Assembly (NCBI RefSeq): GCF_025136295.1
Contig: NZ_CP062788.1
Span: 930,001-994,000, forward strand
Direction: 5' to 3'
Source: Aestuariispira ectoiniformans
Lineage (GTDB): Bacteria; Pseudomonadota; Alphaproteobacteria; UBA8366; Aestuariispiraceae
DNA: 64,000 bases
Shown here one piece after another: positions 49,640-59,032 of this stretch. Positions within the stretch are counted from its first letter, which is position 1. Each line of letters starts with the position of its first letter. The notes under the pieces were generated by a model that was given only the letters and a program-made list of their open reading frames with translations, was not told the origin of the DNA and ran no database searches. The position numbers were made by a program, and so were the translations under genes.

Positions 49640-50706
49640 GTGAGCTTTCGCAAACTGCGGGCAGCGCACCGTCGCTTGCGGCGCAATACCGGAAATTCGT
49701 CTATCGCCGTGTGTTCTGGCTGTCGGTGTTGCTGGCGGCGCTGGTGGTTGCCGTTGCCATCAATGTGGCGGTCGGTCCGTCGGGCATGGGATTGAGCAAG
49801 CTGATTGCCGGATTGATCGACCCCTCGACGATGGATACGGTCGAACGGCTTATCCTGTGGGACATTCGTCTTCCTTTTGCCCTGATGGCGGTCTGCGTCG
49901 GGGCCTGTCTGGGACTGGCGGGTGCGGAGATGCAGACGGTGCTGAACAACCCGCTGGCAAGCCCATCCACCATGGGGGTGATGTATGCGGCGACGCTGGG
50001 CGCGTCCCTTGCAATCGTCCTGCGGGCGGAAGTTCTGGGCATTCCTGAAAACTACATCATTCCCTTCTGCGCCTTTGCCGGGGCGATGGCGGCGATGGTC
50101 CTGATCCAGTTCCTGTCCCGCCTGTTCGGGGCCACGGTGAATACGGTGGTCCTGTTCGGGATCGCGATGGTTTTCGCTCTGGAGGCACTGGTCCAGCTCA
50201 TCCAGTTCGCCGCGGACAGCGACAGCCTGCAGCAAATTGTCTTCTGGACCATGGGCAGCCTGTCCCGCGCCAGTTGGGAGAAGGTCGGCATCGTCAGTCT
50301 GATATTCCTGGCCTGCGTGCCCTTTTCGATCCGGCACATGTGGAAGATGACCATTTTACGCGGTGGTGAGGACTATGCCCGCAGCTTTGGCGTGTCCGTG
50401 GACCGTCTGGGCCTGATCGTCCTGTTGCGGGTGAGCGTACTGACCGCCGGGGCGGTGGCCTTTACCGGTGTCCTGGGGTTTGTCGGGCTGGTCGGTCCGC
50501 ATATCGCCCGCATGGCCTTTGGCGAGGATCATCGGTTCTACCTGCCGGGCAGTGCGCTGGCAGGAGCCTTCATTCTGGCGACTGCGTCCATTTTCAGTAA
50601 AACGCTGGTGCCGGGCGTGATGGTGCCGGAAGGGATTGTCACGGCCCTGATCGGGATTCCGATCTTCCTCGGTTTGCTGGTGACCCAGCGGCGGAGGGGC
50701 GGATGA
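49636..50706 (+). CDS. ABC transporter permease, FecCD family
   Basis: This 356-residue membrane protein of the FecCD/BtuC type has about ten helices. Recognisable segments are LPFALMAVCVGACLGLAGAEMQTVLNNPLASPSTMGV and the late cytoplasmic coupling region AFTGVLGFVGLVGPHIARMAFGEDHRF. It starts inside the preceding stop (ATGA) and ends overlapping the ATPase start (ATGA). It forms a homodimeric channel with the ATPase. Confidence 0.94.
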   Translation: MSELSQTAGSAPSLAAQYRKFVYRRVFWLSVLLAALVVAVAINVAVGPSGMGLSKLIAGLIDPSTMDTVERLILWDIRLPFALMAVCVGACLGLAGAEMQTVLNNPLASPSTMGVMYAATLGASLAIVLRAEVLGIPENYIIPFCAFAGAMAAMVLIQFLSRLFGATVNTVVLFGIAMVFALEALVQLIQFAADSDSLQQIVFWTMGSLSRASWEKVGIVSLIFLACVPFSIRHMWKMTILRGGEDYARSFGVSVDRLGLIVLLRVSVLTAGAVAFTGVLGFVGLVGPHIARMAFGEDHRFYLPGSALAGAFILATASIFSKTLVPGVMVPEGIVTALIGIPIFLGLLVTQRRRGG

Positions 50707-51467
50707 GCGGCCTTCTGATCGAAAACCTGTCTTTGCATCATGGCAGGCAGACTGTTCTGTCGGATGTGACCCTGCCGGAACTGTCCTATGGATCGGTGGT
50801 TGGAATCCTCGGTCCGAACGGGGTCGGGAAATCAACTTTCATGAGGGCGATTGCCGGTCAGGGCAGGGCCGATGGCACCATTTCCATGCCGGGCGAAGAC
50901 CTGTCGCGTCCGGGCATGATCGGTTATCTGCCGCAGACCCTGCCGCAACCGACAACCCTGATCGCCTATGAGGCCGTGGTAAGCGCCTGTCGTGCGGTGC
51001 GCCCGGAATATGGCAAGGCAACCGTGGATGATGCGGCGGAAGAAATCCTCACCCTTCTGGGTATCCGTCATCTGGCCTTCAAGGGCATGAACAGACTGTC
51101 CGGTGGACAACGCCAGATGGTTGGCCTGGCCCAGGTTCTGGTCAGCCAGCCGAAAATCCTGTTGCTGGACGAACCGACAAGCGCCCTGGACCTGCGCTGG
51201 CAGTTGAGTGTCTTTGGACTGGTGCGTTCAGTCCTCTCGCGGCGTGATGGCCTGTGTCTGATCGCATTGCACGATATCAATCTCGCCATGCGCCATTGTG
51301 ACCGGATTGCCCTTTTTGCGGACGGTCAACTGCTGTCCTTCGGGGTGCCGGGGGAGGCGATGACGCCGGAAAACCTGCGCCGGGCCTATGGTGTGGAGGG
51401 ACGGGTGGAAATCTGTTCCAACGGCCATCCCTTTGTCATGACCGACCGGGTCATCGCCCCGGCGTAA
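50703..51467 (+). CDS. ABC transporter ATP-binding protein, iron-siderophore type
   Basis: The 254-residue ATPase has Walker A GPNGVGKSTF, signature LSGGQRQMVGLAQ, Walker B ILLLDEPTSALD and the switch His in ALHDINLAMRHCD. It energises the FecCD permease encoded just upstream. The gene order receptor, binding protein, permease, ATPase, DUF2218 is a compact uptake operon. Confidence 0.95.
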   Translation: MSGLLIENLSLHHGRQTVLSDVTLPELSYGSVVGILGPNGVGKSTFMRAIAGQGRADGTISMPGEDLSRPGMIGYLPQTLPQPTTLIAYEAVVSACRAVRPEYGKATVDDAAEEILTLLGIRHLAFKGMNRLSGGQRQMVGLAQVLVSQPKILLLDEPTSALDLRWQLSVFGLVRSVLSRRDGLCLIALHDINLAMRHCDRIALFADGQLLSFGVPGEAMTPENLRRAYGVEGRVEICSNGHPFVMTDRVIAPA

Positions 51468-51502
51468 CCAGCATCAATGAAAAACAGTCAAGGATTGGGA
51501 CC

Positions 51503-51835
51503 ATGTTTGAAAATACCGCAACGGTGACCACGGAAAAGGCCGCCAAATATCTTGTCCAGCTTTGCAAGCATTTCGCCCATAAGGTCGAGGTGGACTATTG
51601 CGAGACCAGTGGGACGGTTCATTTCCCGCCGGGGCCTTGCGCCATGCATGCGGATGAAAACACCCTGACCATGCAATGCCGGTCGGAAAGCCTGCGCGGG
51701 GTTTTGATGATGCAGGGCATTCTGGACAGCCATCTGGAACGCTTTGCCTGGCGTGAGGAAATCACCATTCCCTGGCCGAAACTGGATGGCGAGGACGCGG
51801 TTCGGGCGCAGGTGGCAGCCGAACAACAGGGGTGA
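51503..51835 (+). CDS. DUF2218 domain protein
   Basis: The 110-residue soluble protein contains TEKAAKYLVQLCKHFAHKVEVDYCETSGTVHFPPGPCAMHADENTLTM and HLERFAWREEITIPWP, typical of DUF2218, a small family that often accompanies siderophore transport operons. Its function is unknown. Conserved His and Cys residues are consistent with metal or chelate handling. It ends the operon; a hairpin follows. Confidence 0.9.
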   Translation: MFENTATVTTEKAAKYLVQLCKHFAHKVEVDYCETSGTVHFPPGPCAMHADENTLTMQCRSESLRGVLMMQGILDSHLERFAWREEITIPWPKLDGEDAVRAQVAAEQQG

Positions 51836-51840
51836 TGCGT

Positions 51841-51865
51841 TGCGGTAAGTCACTGACTTGCCGCA
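51841..51865 (+). terminator. terminator-like hairpin after the iron-uptake operon
   Basis: A 9-bp stem TGCGGTAAG/CTTGCCGCA (one G-T pair) with a 7-base loop is followed by the T-rich TCTTTCTTTC. The region from here to 52052 is AT-rich and must hold the bhcBCD promoter; I see no gene in it. Confidence 0.6.
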
Positions 51866-52052
51866 TGCAATCTTTCTTTCAAAAAAATATTAAAAGTATT
51901 TTTAGTTTTTATATTATTCCGGAATTATGGCGACCTAGGCACACTCTCTCCAGAGGCTTTTCCCTTGCAGGCGAAGAAGACGCGAACCACGCGCAGCGGC
52001 CCGTCCCGCGACCTGCAAATCACTGAGACAAAAGCGGATGGAGAGAGCGCCC

Positions 52053-53012
52053 ATGTATGTGCCAACCTTTGATGACGTCCTTGCCGCGCATGAACGCATC
52101 AAGCCCTATATTCACCGCACGCCGGTGATGACGAGCGCCACCTTTGACGGCATGACCGGGGCGAAACTGTTCTTCAAATGTGAAAACCTTCAAAAGGCCG
52201 GTGCCTTCAAGGTGCGCGGGGCGACCAATGCCGTCTTCTCCCTGACAGAGGAGGAGGCTAAGCGCGGTGTTGTCACCCATTCCTCCGGCAATCATGCCCT
52301 GTCGCTCAGCCGCGCGGCATCCTTTCGCGGGATCAGTTGCACGGTTGTGATGCCGGAAACTGCGCCCCAGGCGAAACTGGATGCGGTGCGCGGATACGGC
52401 GGTGAGGTGATCACCTGTGCGCCCAGCCTGCAGGCCCGGGAGGAAACCCTGGCGGATCTGGTGGAGCGCACCGGCGGCAATTTCGTGCATCCCTATAACG
52501 ACCATCGGGTGATCGCGGGACAGGGAACCTGTTCGGTGGAATTGATCGACCAGGTGGGTGCGCTGGATGCGGTGATCGCGCCGATCGGCGGCGGCGGGAT
52601 GGTCAGCGGGACAAGCCTGTCCATGGCGGCTTTGTCGACGGGGACCAAAGTCTATGCGGCGGAACCAAAAAACGCCGACGATGCCTACCGGTCCTTCAAG
52701 GCGGGACACATCATCGAGGATGATGCGCCGGATACGGTGGCCGACGGTTTGAAAGTGTCCCTGCGGGACCTGACTTTCCACATCATCAGTAACCATGTGA
52801 CCGACATCCTGACGGTGACGGAGGAACAGATCATCGAGGCCATGCGCCTGATATGGCAACGTATGAAGATCGTGGTGGAGCCTTCTTCCGCCGTCACATT
52901 GGCCGCCATTTTTGCCCATCCTGAAATTTTTGAAGGAAAACGCGTCGGGGTAATCCTGACCGGCGGCAACGTGGATTTGAACAAACTGCCCTGGCTGCCC
53001 AAAGCGGCGTGA
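52053..53012 (+). CDS. bhcB: beta-hydroxyaspartate dehydratase (BhcB)
   Basis: This 319-residue PLP enzyme of the threonine dehydratase/serine racemase fold converts (2R,3S)-beta-hydroxyaspartate to iminosuccinate in the BHA cycle. The Schiff-base Lys is in GAFKVRGATNAV, the substrate loop is SSGNHALSLS and the phosphate loop is IGGGGMVSGTS. Sequence alone would allow a threonine dehydratase or serine racemase. The next two genes, a D-threonine-aldolase-like and an ornithine-cyclodeaminase-like protein in the order bhcB-bhcC-bhcD, make the BHA assignment convincing. The ATG at 52053 has GGAGAG seven bases upstream; an ATG at 52038 has no site. Confidence 0.88.
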   Translation: MYVPTFDDVLAAHERIKPYIHRTPVMTSATFDGMTGAKLFFKCENLQKAGAFKVRGATNAVFSLTEEEAKRGVVTHSSGNHALSLSRAASFRGISCTVVMPETAPQAKLDAVRGYGGEVITCAPSLQAREETLADLVERTGGNFVHPYNDHRVIAGQGTCSVELIDQVGALDAVIAPIGGGGMVSGTSLSMAALSTGTKVYAAEPKNADDAYRSFKAGHIIEDDAPDTVADGLKVSLRDLTFHIISNHVTDILTVTEEQIIEAMRLIWQRMKIVVEPSSAVTLAAIFAHPEIFEGKRVGVILTGGNVDLNKLPWLPKAA

Positions 53013-53048
53013 TCCGGGTGAAGACAAAACAAGTTTGGGAGACAGAAT

Positions 53049-54167
53049 ATGACCATTAACATTCCCGCCGAAATCGGCATGTGCGTCGAGGATGTGGACA
53101 CGCCCGCCCTGTTGATCGACCTGGATGCCTTTGAGCGCAATGTGGATCGCATGGCGAATTTCATCAGCCAAGCCGGGGTGCGTATCCGTGTTCATGCCAA
53201 AACCCATAAATCACCTGATATCGCGCTTTATCAGATCGCCCATGGTGCGGTCGGTGTCTGCTGCCAAAAAGTCAGCGAGGCCGAGGCGCTGGTTCACGGC
53301 GGCGTTCGCGATGTGCTGGTCTCCAACGAGGTGGTCGGCCAGCGCAAGATCGAACGTCTGGCGGCGCTGGCGAAACGTGCCCGCGTGCTGGTCTGTGTTG
53401 ATGACATCGACAATATCTCCGATCTGGACGAGGCTGCCGGGCGTTACGGCGTAACTTTGGAAGTGCTGGTGGAGATCGATGCGGGCGCAGGCCGCTGCGG
53501 GGTGCAGCCGGGGGACGCCGCCCTGCCACTGGCGCAGAAGGTGGACGCCTCCGCCAACCTGAAATTTGCGGGCATTCAGGCCTATCAGGGCAAGGCGCAG
53601 CATGTGCATGACTTCAACGAGCGCAAGGCCGCCATCGACGCCGCCGTGGACAAGGTTCGCAAGACCGTTGGCATCCTCAAAGATGCCGGGTTGGACTGCG
53701 ACATCATTGCGGGCGCAGGCTCCGGCACCTATCAGTTCGAGGCGGGCAGCGGCGTCTATAACGAACTGCAATGCGGGTCTTATGTTTTCATGGATGCCGA
53801 CTATGGCCGCATCCTGATGGAGGACGGGCGCCAGATCGACGATTTTGAAAACAGCCTCTTCATCTATACCCAGGTGATGAGCAAGACCAAAATCGACAAG
53901 GCGATCTGTGACGCGGGCCTGAAGGCGCAAAGCGTCGATAGCGGTCTGCCCCTGATCTATGGCCGGACCGATGTAGAATATATCGGGGCCTCTGACGAGC
54001 ATGGCGTCATCAGCGATCCGGATGACAAGCTGCGGCTGGGCGACAAGCTTTATCTGGTGCCGGGGCACTGCGACCCGACCGTCAATGTCTATGACTGGTA
54101 TGTGGGGGTGCGCAACGGCGTCGTGGAAAGCATTCTGGCGGTCAGCGCCCGTGGCATGTGCCTGTAA
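53049..54167 (+). CDS. bhcC: beta-hydroxyaspartate aldolase (BhcC)
   Basis: The 372-residue fold-type III PLP enzyme of the D-threonine aldolase family joins glyoxylate and glycine to beta-hydroxyaspartate. The N-terminal barrel carries DTPALLIDLDAFERNVDRMA and the Schiff-base Lys in RVHAKTHKSPDIA. The metal-binding His-x-Asp pair is in VPGHCDPTVNVYDWYVG at the C-terminus. Length and layout match known BhcC. It lies between bhcB (36-base gap) and bhcD (14-base gap), so the three are one transcript. Confidence 0.9.
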   Translation: MTINIPAEIGMCVEDVDTPALLIDLDAFERNVDRMANFISQAGVRIRVHAKTHKSPDIALYQIAHGAVGVCCQKVSEAEALVHGGVRDVLVSNEVVGQRKIERLAALAKRARVLVCVDDIDNISDLDEAAGRYGVTLEVLVEIDAGAGRCGVQPGDAALPLAQKVDASANLKFAGIQAYQGKAQHVHDFNERKAAIDAAVDKVRKTVGILKDAGLDCDIIAGAGSGTYQFEAGSGVYNELQCGSYVFMDADYGRILMEDGRQIDDFENSLFIYTQVMSKTKIDKAICDAGLKAQSVDSGLPLIYGRTDVEYIGASDEHGVISDPDDKLRLGDKLYLVPGHCDPTVNVYDWYVGVRNGVVESILAVSARGMCL

Positions 54168-54181
54168 GGGGAGGAGTCAGA

Positions 54182-55147
54182 ATGCTTGTTGTTAAGGAAC
54201 AGACGGTCAAGGATCTGGTTACCGACGAGATTGCCTTTGAGGCGGTGGAGGCGGTCTTTGCCGCCATGGCGCGCGGGGATGCCTATAACTTCCCTGTGGT
54301 GCGCGAGGCAATCGGCTATGCCGATGCGCTCTACGGGTTCAAATCCGGGTTCGACCGCTCAAGTCTGGCGCTGGGCCTGAAATCCGGTGGCTATTGGCCG
54401 GGGAACGCAGAACGCGGCCTGACCAATCATCAGTCGACTGTTGTCTTATTCGATGCGGATACGGGCCGTCCCAAGGCCCTTGTTGGCGGCAATTATCTGA
54501 CAGCGGTGCGGACGGCGGCGGCGAGTGCAGTTTCCATCTATCACCTGGCACGTGAGGAATCGTCTGTCCTGGGGATGATCGGGGCGGGCCACCAGTCCAC
54601 CTTCCAGCTTCGCGCCGCGTTGAAACAGCGAAAATTCGATCGGATCATCGGCTGGAATATCGAGCCGGAACGCCTGTCTGTTCTGGAAGAAGTTGCCGCC
54701 GAACATGGCATTCCGTTTCAGCGGGCGGAACTGGAAATCCTGTGCAAGCAGGCCGATGTGATCATCACGATCACCTCCTGCTTCTCACCATTGGTCATGA
54801 AGAACTGGGTGCTGCCGGGCACGCATATCGCCTGCATGGGGACAGACACCAAAGGCAAGCAAGAGGTCGAGGCAGGCCTGATGCCGCAGGCCAAACTGTT
54901 CACCGACGAGGTTGCGCAGTCCATTTCCATCGGTGAATGCCAGCATGCCTTTGAGGCAGGCCTTATCAATCAGGACGATATTACCCCGGTCGGGGCGGTC
55001 ATCAGCGGAAGCCATCCGGGCCGGTCCGCAGCGGATGAGATCACCGTATTCGACGGTACGGGGGTCGGTCTTCAGGATTTGGCCGTGGCCTCGATTGCTG
55101 TTGAGGTGGCCGTCAAAAACGGCCTGGCGCAGGAAATCGACTTCTAG
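54182..55147 (+). CDS. bhcD: iminosuccinate reductase (BhcD)
   Basis: This 321-residue protein of the ornithine cyclodeaminase/mu-crystallin family reduces iminosuccinate to L-aspartate with NAD(P)H. The Rossmann segment LGMIGAGHQSTFQLRAALK is followed by an acidic residue after the second strand (IGWNIEPERL). The substrate-side ALVGGNYLTAVRTAAASAV fits the family. GGGGAGGAG lies five bases before the ATG at 54182. It ends the bhcBCD unit and is convergent with the sensor kinase gene 42 bases away. The bhcA aminotransferase and the IclR-type BhcR regulator that accompany bhc genes in Paracoccus are absent here. Confidence 0.9.
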   Translation: MLVVKEQTVKDLVTDEIAFEAVEAVFAAMARGDAYNFPVVREAIGYADALYGFKSGFDRSSLALGLKSGGYWPGNAERGLTNHQSTVVLFDADTGRPKALVGGNYLTAVRTAAASAVSIYHLAREESSVLGMIGAGHQSTFQLRAALKQRKFDRIIGWNIEPERLSVLEEVAAEHGIPFQRAELEILCKQADVIITITSCFSPLVMKNWVLPGTHIACMGTDTKGKQEVEAGLMPQAKLFTDEVAQSISIGECQHAFEAGLINQDDITPVGAVISGSHPGRSAADEITVFDGTGVGLQDLAVASIAVEVAVKNGLAQEIDF

Positions 55148-55189
55148 GATTCCCGTCTCCCAGGGGAATGACGGAACCAATGCCCCCAA

Positions 55190-58100
55190 TCATTGGTCGT
55201 CCGACAGGATATCGCGGTCAATAATGGCCGCGATATCTTTTTGCAGCTTTGTGAATTCCGTCAGGAAAGGCTTCAGGGCGTCGTCGAAGTCATCGGTGCC
55301 GTTGCCGGACAGGCTGGTCAGCAGGGTCTGGGCGGTTTGGTCGATGGTGATGGCACCGATAGTTCCGGCCAGTCCCCGGAATGTATGGACCAGACGGCGG
55401 GCATCTTCTTGGTGACCATCCGTCAGCAACTGCTTCAGGTCCTTGTCGATTGCCTGATACTTGCCTTGGAATTCCTTCAGAAGTTTCAGGTACAGCGCCT
55501 TTTTGTGGTCCAGATTGACCAGCCCGCTGTTGAGGGAAATGGCCTCGAAGGAATTCGCCGCAGCGCCGTCCTGCTTTGGGGCAGGCGTGCGGTCGATGGC
55601 AACGCCGATGCGTCGGCCATGGGCCTTGAACAGCCAACGGGCGATCACGCTTAACAGATCATTGGGGTCGATGGGTTTGCCCAGATGATCATTGATACCG
55701 ACGGCAAGGCATCGCTGTTTCACCTCCTTGAAGGCATCGGCCGACAACGCAATGATCGGCAGGGTGTAGGCCAACTCTTCCCGGATCGCCCGCGTGGCGT
55801 CATAGCCGTCCATGGAAGGCATATGCAGGTCCATGAGGACGAGGTGATAGGCGTCCTCGCCATCGCGCCGCAGGCGGTCCATGGCGGCCAGGCCATCCGG
55901 TGCGATGGTGATCTGGGCCCCCAGGTCACCCAGGATTTCCTCCACAACCATCTGGTTGGCCTCGTTGTCCTCCACAAGCAGGATCTTCACGCCTTTCAGC
56001 AGGTCGCTGCGGCGGCGGTCGCGCGGATCGTTTTCCTCGCTTGCATCCCCGTTGGTCAGCAGGGTCAGCATTGTTTTTTGCAGCCGGTTCAGGCGCACCG
56101 GTTTCGACAGGAAGGCATGCACGCCTTCCGTCGGCTCCATCCGTTCATCCTCTTCGGTGATCTTGCGGGTCAGCGCAATGACATGCGGTGCGCTCCGTTT
56201 TGCTTCGGCAGCCAGGATCGCCATGACATCGGACCGGCAGACACCCAGGCTGTCCCAGTCTATCAGGATCAGGTCGGCTGTCGGGCCGTCATTGTGCAGA
56301 TGGTCGGCAAGCCGTGCGGGCGCTTCGCAGGTGACAGAGGCAAGGCCGCAGATATCCAGCAGGCGTTTCAGGCTTTTCGTTTCCGTCGGGTCCGGCGACA
56401 GCAGAAGGATATTCGGTTTTGGCGTGAGGGCGGCCAGGGGTTGTTCAACCGAGGCCGAACTTAATTCAAACCGGGCTGTAATCGTGAAGGCGCTACCCTC
56501 GCCATGGGTGCTTTCCGCGTCAATCGTGCCACCCATAAGGTTGGTCAGGCGTTTGCAGATCGACAGGCCAAGGCCGGTGCCGCCATATTCGCGGGTCGTG
56601 CTGGTGACGGCCTGTGTGAAGGCCTCATACATGGTATGCATCTGTTCCGCCGTCATGCCTATGCCGGTATCGCTGACGACGGCGCGCAGGGTAACCATGT
56701 TGTTTTCGTCGGGCAGGACGTCGATCTTGATGCGCACCTCGCCTTCATGGGTGAATTTGATGGCGTTGGTCACCAGATTCAAAAGAACCTGTTCCAGTTT
56801 CAGCGCATCGCCGACCAGATAGCGGTCCAGATTGTCAGGACGCATGACATAGACGTTGATCGGCTTGTCATGGGCCAATAGGCGCGTATGCACGATGACG
56901 TCGTCGATCACGTTATGCAGGTTGAACTCGATCTCTTCCAGCTCCAGCTTGTCCGCGTCCATCTTGGTGACATCCAGGATGTCATTGATGATTTTCAGCA
57001 GGATCTTGCCGGATCGGTTCAGGCTGTCGAGATAGCGTTTCTGGGTGGGCAGGTGATCGCGTGTGTTCAGCAGATGCCCGATGCCCAGAATGGCGTTGAG
57101 CGGGGTGCGGATTTCATGGCTCATATTGGCCAGGAAGTTCTGCTTGGCCTGGGCTGCCTGCAGGGCGGCGGTCCGGGCGTCCTCCAGTTCGGCGGTACGC
57201 TCCTGCACCATGCGCTCCAACTGTGTCTTGTAGAGATGGACCTCGTCTTCCGCGGCTTTACGTTCGGAAATGTCCAACACACCGGAGACCAGGGATTCCT
57301 GGCCTTCATACATAACGGATATGGATGAAATCGCGGCCCAGAATTCACTGCCGTCGGGACGGCGCATGCGATAGGTGAAGTCACGGACTTGCCCGGCGCG
57401 TTCCAGCTTGCCCAGCAGACGTTCACGGTCCCGCTTGTCGGCGTAAAAATCACCAAAACTGTAGTCGTCGTAATGCGCGTGAATGGGAATGCCCAGCATC
57501 TCCATCAGGCGCTGGTTCATATAAAGGACGACACCGTCCGACTTGCGGGCGATGGCGAGGCCTTCGGGCAGGCTTTCGGCAATCAGCCGGAACCGGTTTT
57601 CACTTTCCTGCAATTCGTCGAAGGACTGGGTCAGGCGGTGGCTCATCCGGTTGAGCGTGGAGGCCAGCAGGTCAATCTCTGTAAAACGCTGGTTGGCGTC
57701 GGTTTTTACCTCAAGGCCCAACAGCGGCGTGTCGTTGACCTGTTGCGTGATGCCTTGCAGCGGGCGGACCAGAATGCGCCGCAGCCAGATATAGGCACCG
57801 GCCATGCTGACCAGAAGGACGGCAATGAAAACCGCCAGGATTTTGGATGTGGCCTCACGCGCCCCGGCGGTGGCGATCCGTTCCGGGGTTACCACCACGA
57901 TCTTCCAGTAGACCTTTGGCATGACGAACATGGACACCGACACCGGCTCCTTCAGGAGGATATCATTCGGCAAGGACAGTCTGGCGGAGGTGACAGTCTC
58001 CGCCGTGTCTGCCGCCATGGGATCGGCGAAGATGGCGGAAATCATCTGCGCCTCTGCGGAATTTACCTGATAGCTTTCAGTCGCCAGTCTTGAGGCAAGT

Positions 58101-59029
58101 TCCGGGTCGTAGCTGGGCAGCTTGCGGGCGGCCCGCAGGATATCGGCGGAGAATTTCTCAAGCCGTTGGGCAATCGGTGAGAATTCCGGCTTTTGCATGG
58201 CCAGTTCACTGACCGAAATGAAATCCTGCGGCACCTGTGACGGCGCGGCAGAGCGCACAAGGTCCAAGTCCGGAAATGACAGAAAACGGTTGTTGCGGTC
58301 AACCGCAAAGGCATAACCGCCCAGGCGGCGTGCCCGGTCTGCGAAAAAGCGCTGCAGGCCGGTCAGTTTGACGTCGACCGTGGCAACGCCATAAAGCTCA
58401 CCGTCTTTATGCATGGGCACACTGCAGGTGACCATGGGCTCCAGCGAATAGGGGTCCATATAGGATTTCGACCAGAAACACCGGTCGTTGCCGACATATT
58501 TGGCGGGCACATACCATTCTTCATGGTGATAGCCGCGACCGTCCTTGGCGTTGTAATCGTCATAATAGAGCAGCTTGCGCCCTGATTTCCGGGCCCAGAA
58601 AAAGCTGCGGCGTTCCACGCCGGGGGTGAAGGCATGAGGTTCCGGCCACACGCCGCCGCCGGCAATGATGGCGTCGATATCCTCATAATCCATCATATGG
58701 GGCACGACCTCTTTGACGAGCTCCGGGTCGTTGGGCAGCATCTCTTCCAGATTGGCGATGGAACGGGTCAGGGATTCCGTGGCCTCGACCTTCTGACCCA
58801 ATTCGGTCATCAGGCGATTACCCGCCTGATCCACCAATTCAAAATTCTTTTCCGTCAGGACGTCGTGCAACAGGGTCTGGTTGACGGTGACGACCGCCGT
58901 GATCAGCATGACAAGCGTGATCAGCAACCCGACCAGCAGATGGAACTGCAGGCTTTCATACCAAAGGACCGGCGGCGGTGCGCTTTCGCTGTCCTGGCTG
59001 TTATCCTGCGGTTGCGCCTGGTCGGTCAT
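55190..59029 (-). CDS. hybrid sensor histidine kinase with Cache sensor, PAS, two receivers and HPt
   Basis: This is a 1279-residue membrane protein. TM1 lies at about 30-50, a large periplasmic double-Cache-like sensor at about 55-390 (WYVPAKYVGNDRCFWSKSYM, DGELYGVATVDVKLTGL), TM2 at about 397-417, HAMP at 418-470, PAS at about 477-590, HisKA with His638 in NMSHEIRTPLNAILG, and an ATPase with NLVTNAIKFTHEG and GGTGLGLSICKRL. A degenerate receiver follows (LLLSPDPTE lacks the usual acidic pair). A complete receiver comes next (LLVEDNEAN, phospho-Asp in LVLMDLHMPSMDGYD, KPIDP), then a C-terminal HPt domain with His in RLVHTFRGLAGTIGA. It is co-transcribed with the LysR-receiver regulator three bases upstream. 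It probably senses a small carboxylic acid, as such Cache domains often do (inference). Confidence 0.92.
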   Translation of the reverse strand: MTDQAQPQDNSQDSESAPPPVLWYESLQFHLLVGLLITLVMLITAVVTVNQTLLHDVLTEKNFELVDQAGNRLMTELGQKVEATESLTRSIANLEEMLPNDPELVKEVVPHMMDYEDIDAIIAGGGVWPEPHAFTPGVERRSFFWARKSGRKLLYYDDYNAKDGRGYHHEEWYVPAKYVGNDRCFWSKSYMDPYSLEPMVTCSVPMHKDGELYGVATVDVKLTGLQRFFADRARRLGGYAFAVDRNNRFLSFPDLDLVRSAAPSQVPQDFISVSELAMQKPEFSPIAQRLEKFSADILRAARKLPSYDPELASRLATESYQVNSAEAQMISAIFADPMAADTAETVTSARLSLPNDILLKEPVSVSMFVMPKVYWKIVVVTPERIATAGAREATSKILAVFIAVLLVSMAGAYIWLRRILVRPLQGITQQVNDTPLLGLEVKTDANQRFTEIDLLASTLNRMSHRLTQSFDELQESENRFRLIAESLPEGLAIARKSDGVVLYMNQRLMEMLGIPIHAHYDDYSFGDFYADKRDRERLLGKLERAGQVRDFTYRMRRPDGSEFWAAISSISVMYEGQESLVSGVLDISERKAAEDEVHLYKTQLERMVQERTAELEDARTAALQAAQAKQNFLANMSHEIRTPLNAILGIGHLLNTRDHLPTQKRYLDSLNRSGKILLKIINDILDVTKMDADKLELEEIEFNLHNVIDDVIVHTRLLAHDKPINVYVMRPDNLDRYLVGDALKLEQVLLNLVTNAIKFTHEGEVRIKIDVLPDENNMVTLRAVVSDTGIGMTAEQMHTMYEAFTQAVTSTTREYGGTGLGLSICKRLTNLMGGTIDAESTHGEGSAFTITARFELSSASVEQPLAALTPKPNILLLSPDPTETKSLKRLLDICGLASVTCEAPARLADHLHNDGPTADLILIDWDSLGVCRSDVMAILAAEAKRSAPHVIALTRKITEEDERMEPTEGVHAFLSKPVRLNRLQKTMLTLLTNGDASEENDPRDRRRSDLLKGVKILLVEDNEANQMVVEEILGDLGAQITIAPDGLAAMDRLRRDGEDAYHLVLMDLHMPSMDGYDATRAIREELAYTLPIIALSADAFKEVKQRCLAVGINDHLGKPIDPNDLLSVIARWLFKAHGRRIGVAIDRTPAPKQDGAAANSFEAISLNSGLVNLDHKKALYLKLLKEFQGKYQAIDKDLKQLLTDGHQEDARRLVHTFRGLAGTIGAITIDQTAQTLLTSLSGNGTDDFDDALKPFLTEFTKLQKDIAAIIDRDILSDDQ

Positions 59030-59032
59030 GGA

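Noticed and set aside
52053-55147. Threonine dehydratase, D-threonine aldolase and ornithine cyclodeaminase as unrelated genes
   Set aside because: Each alone could be read that way, but the order and close packing match bhcB-bhcC-bhcD.
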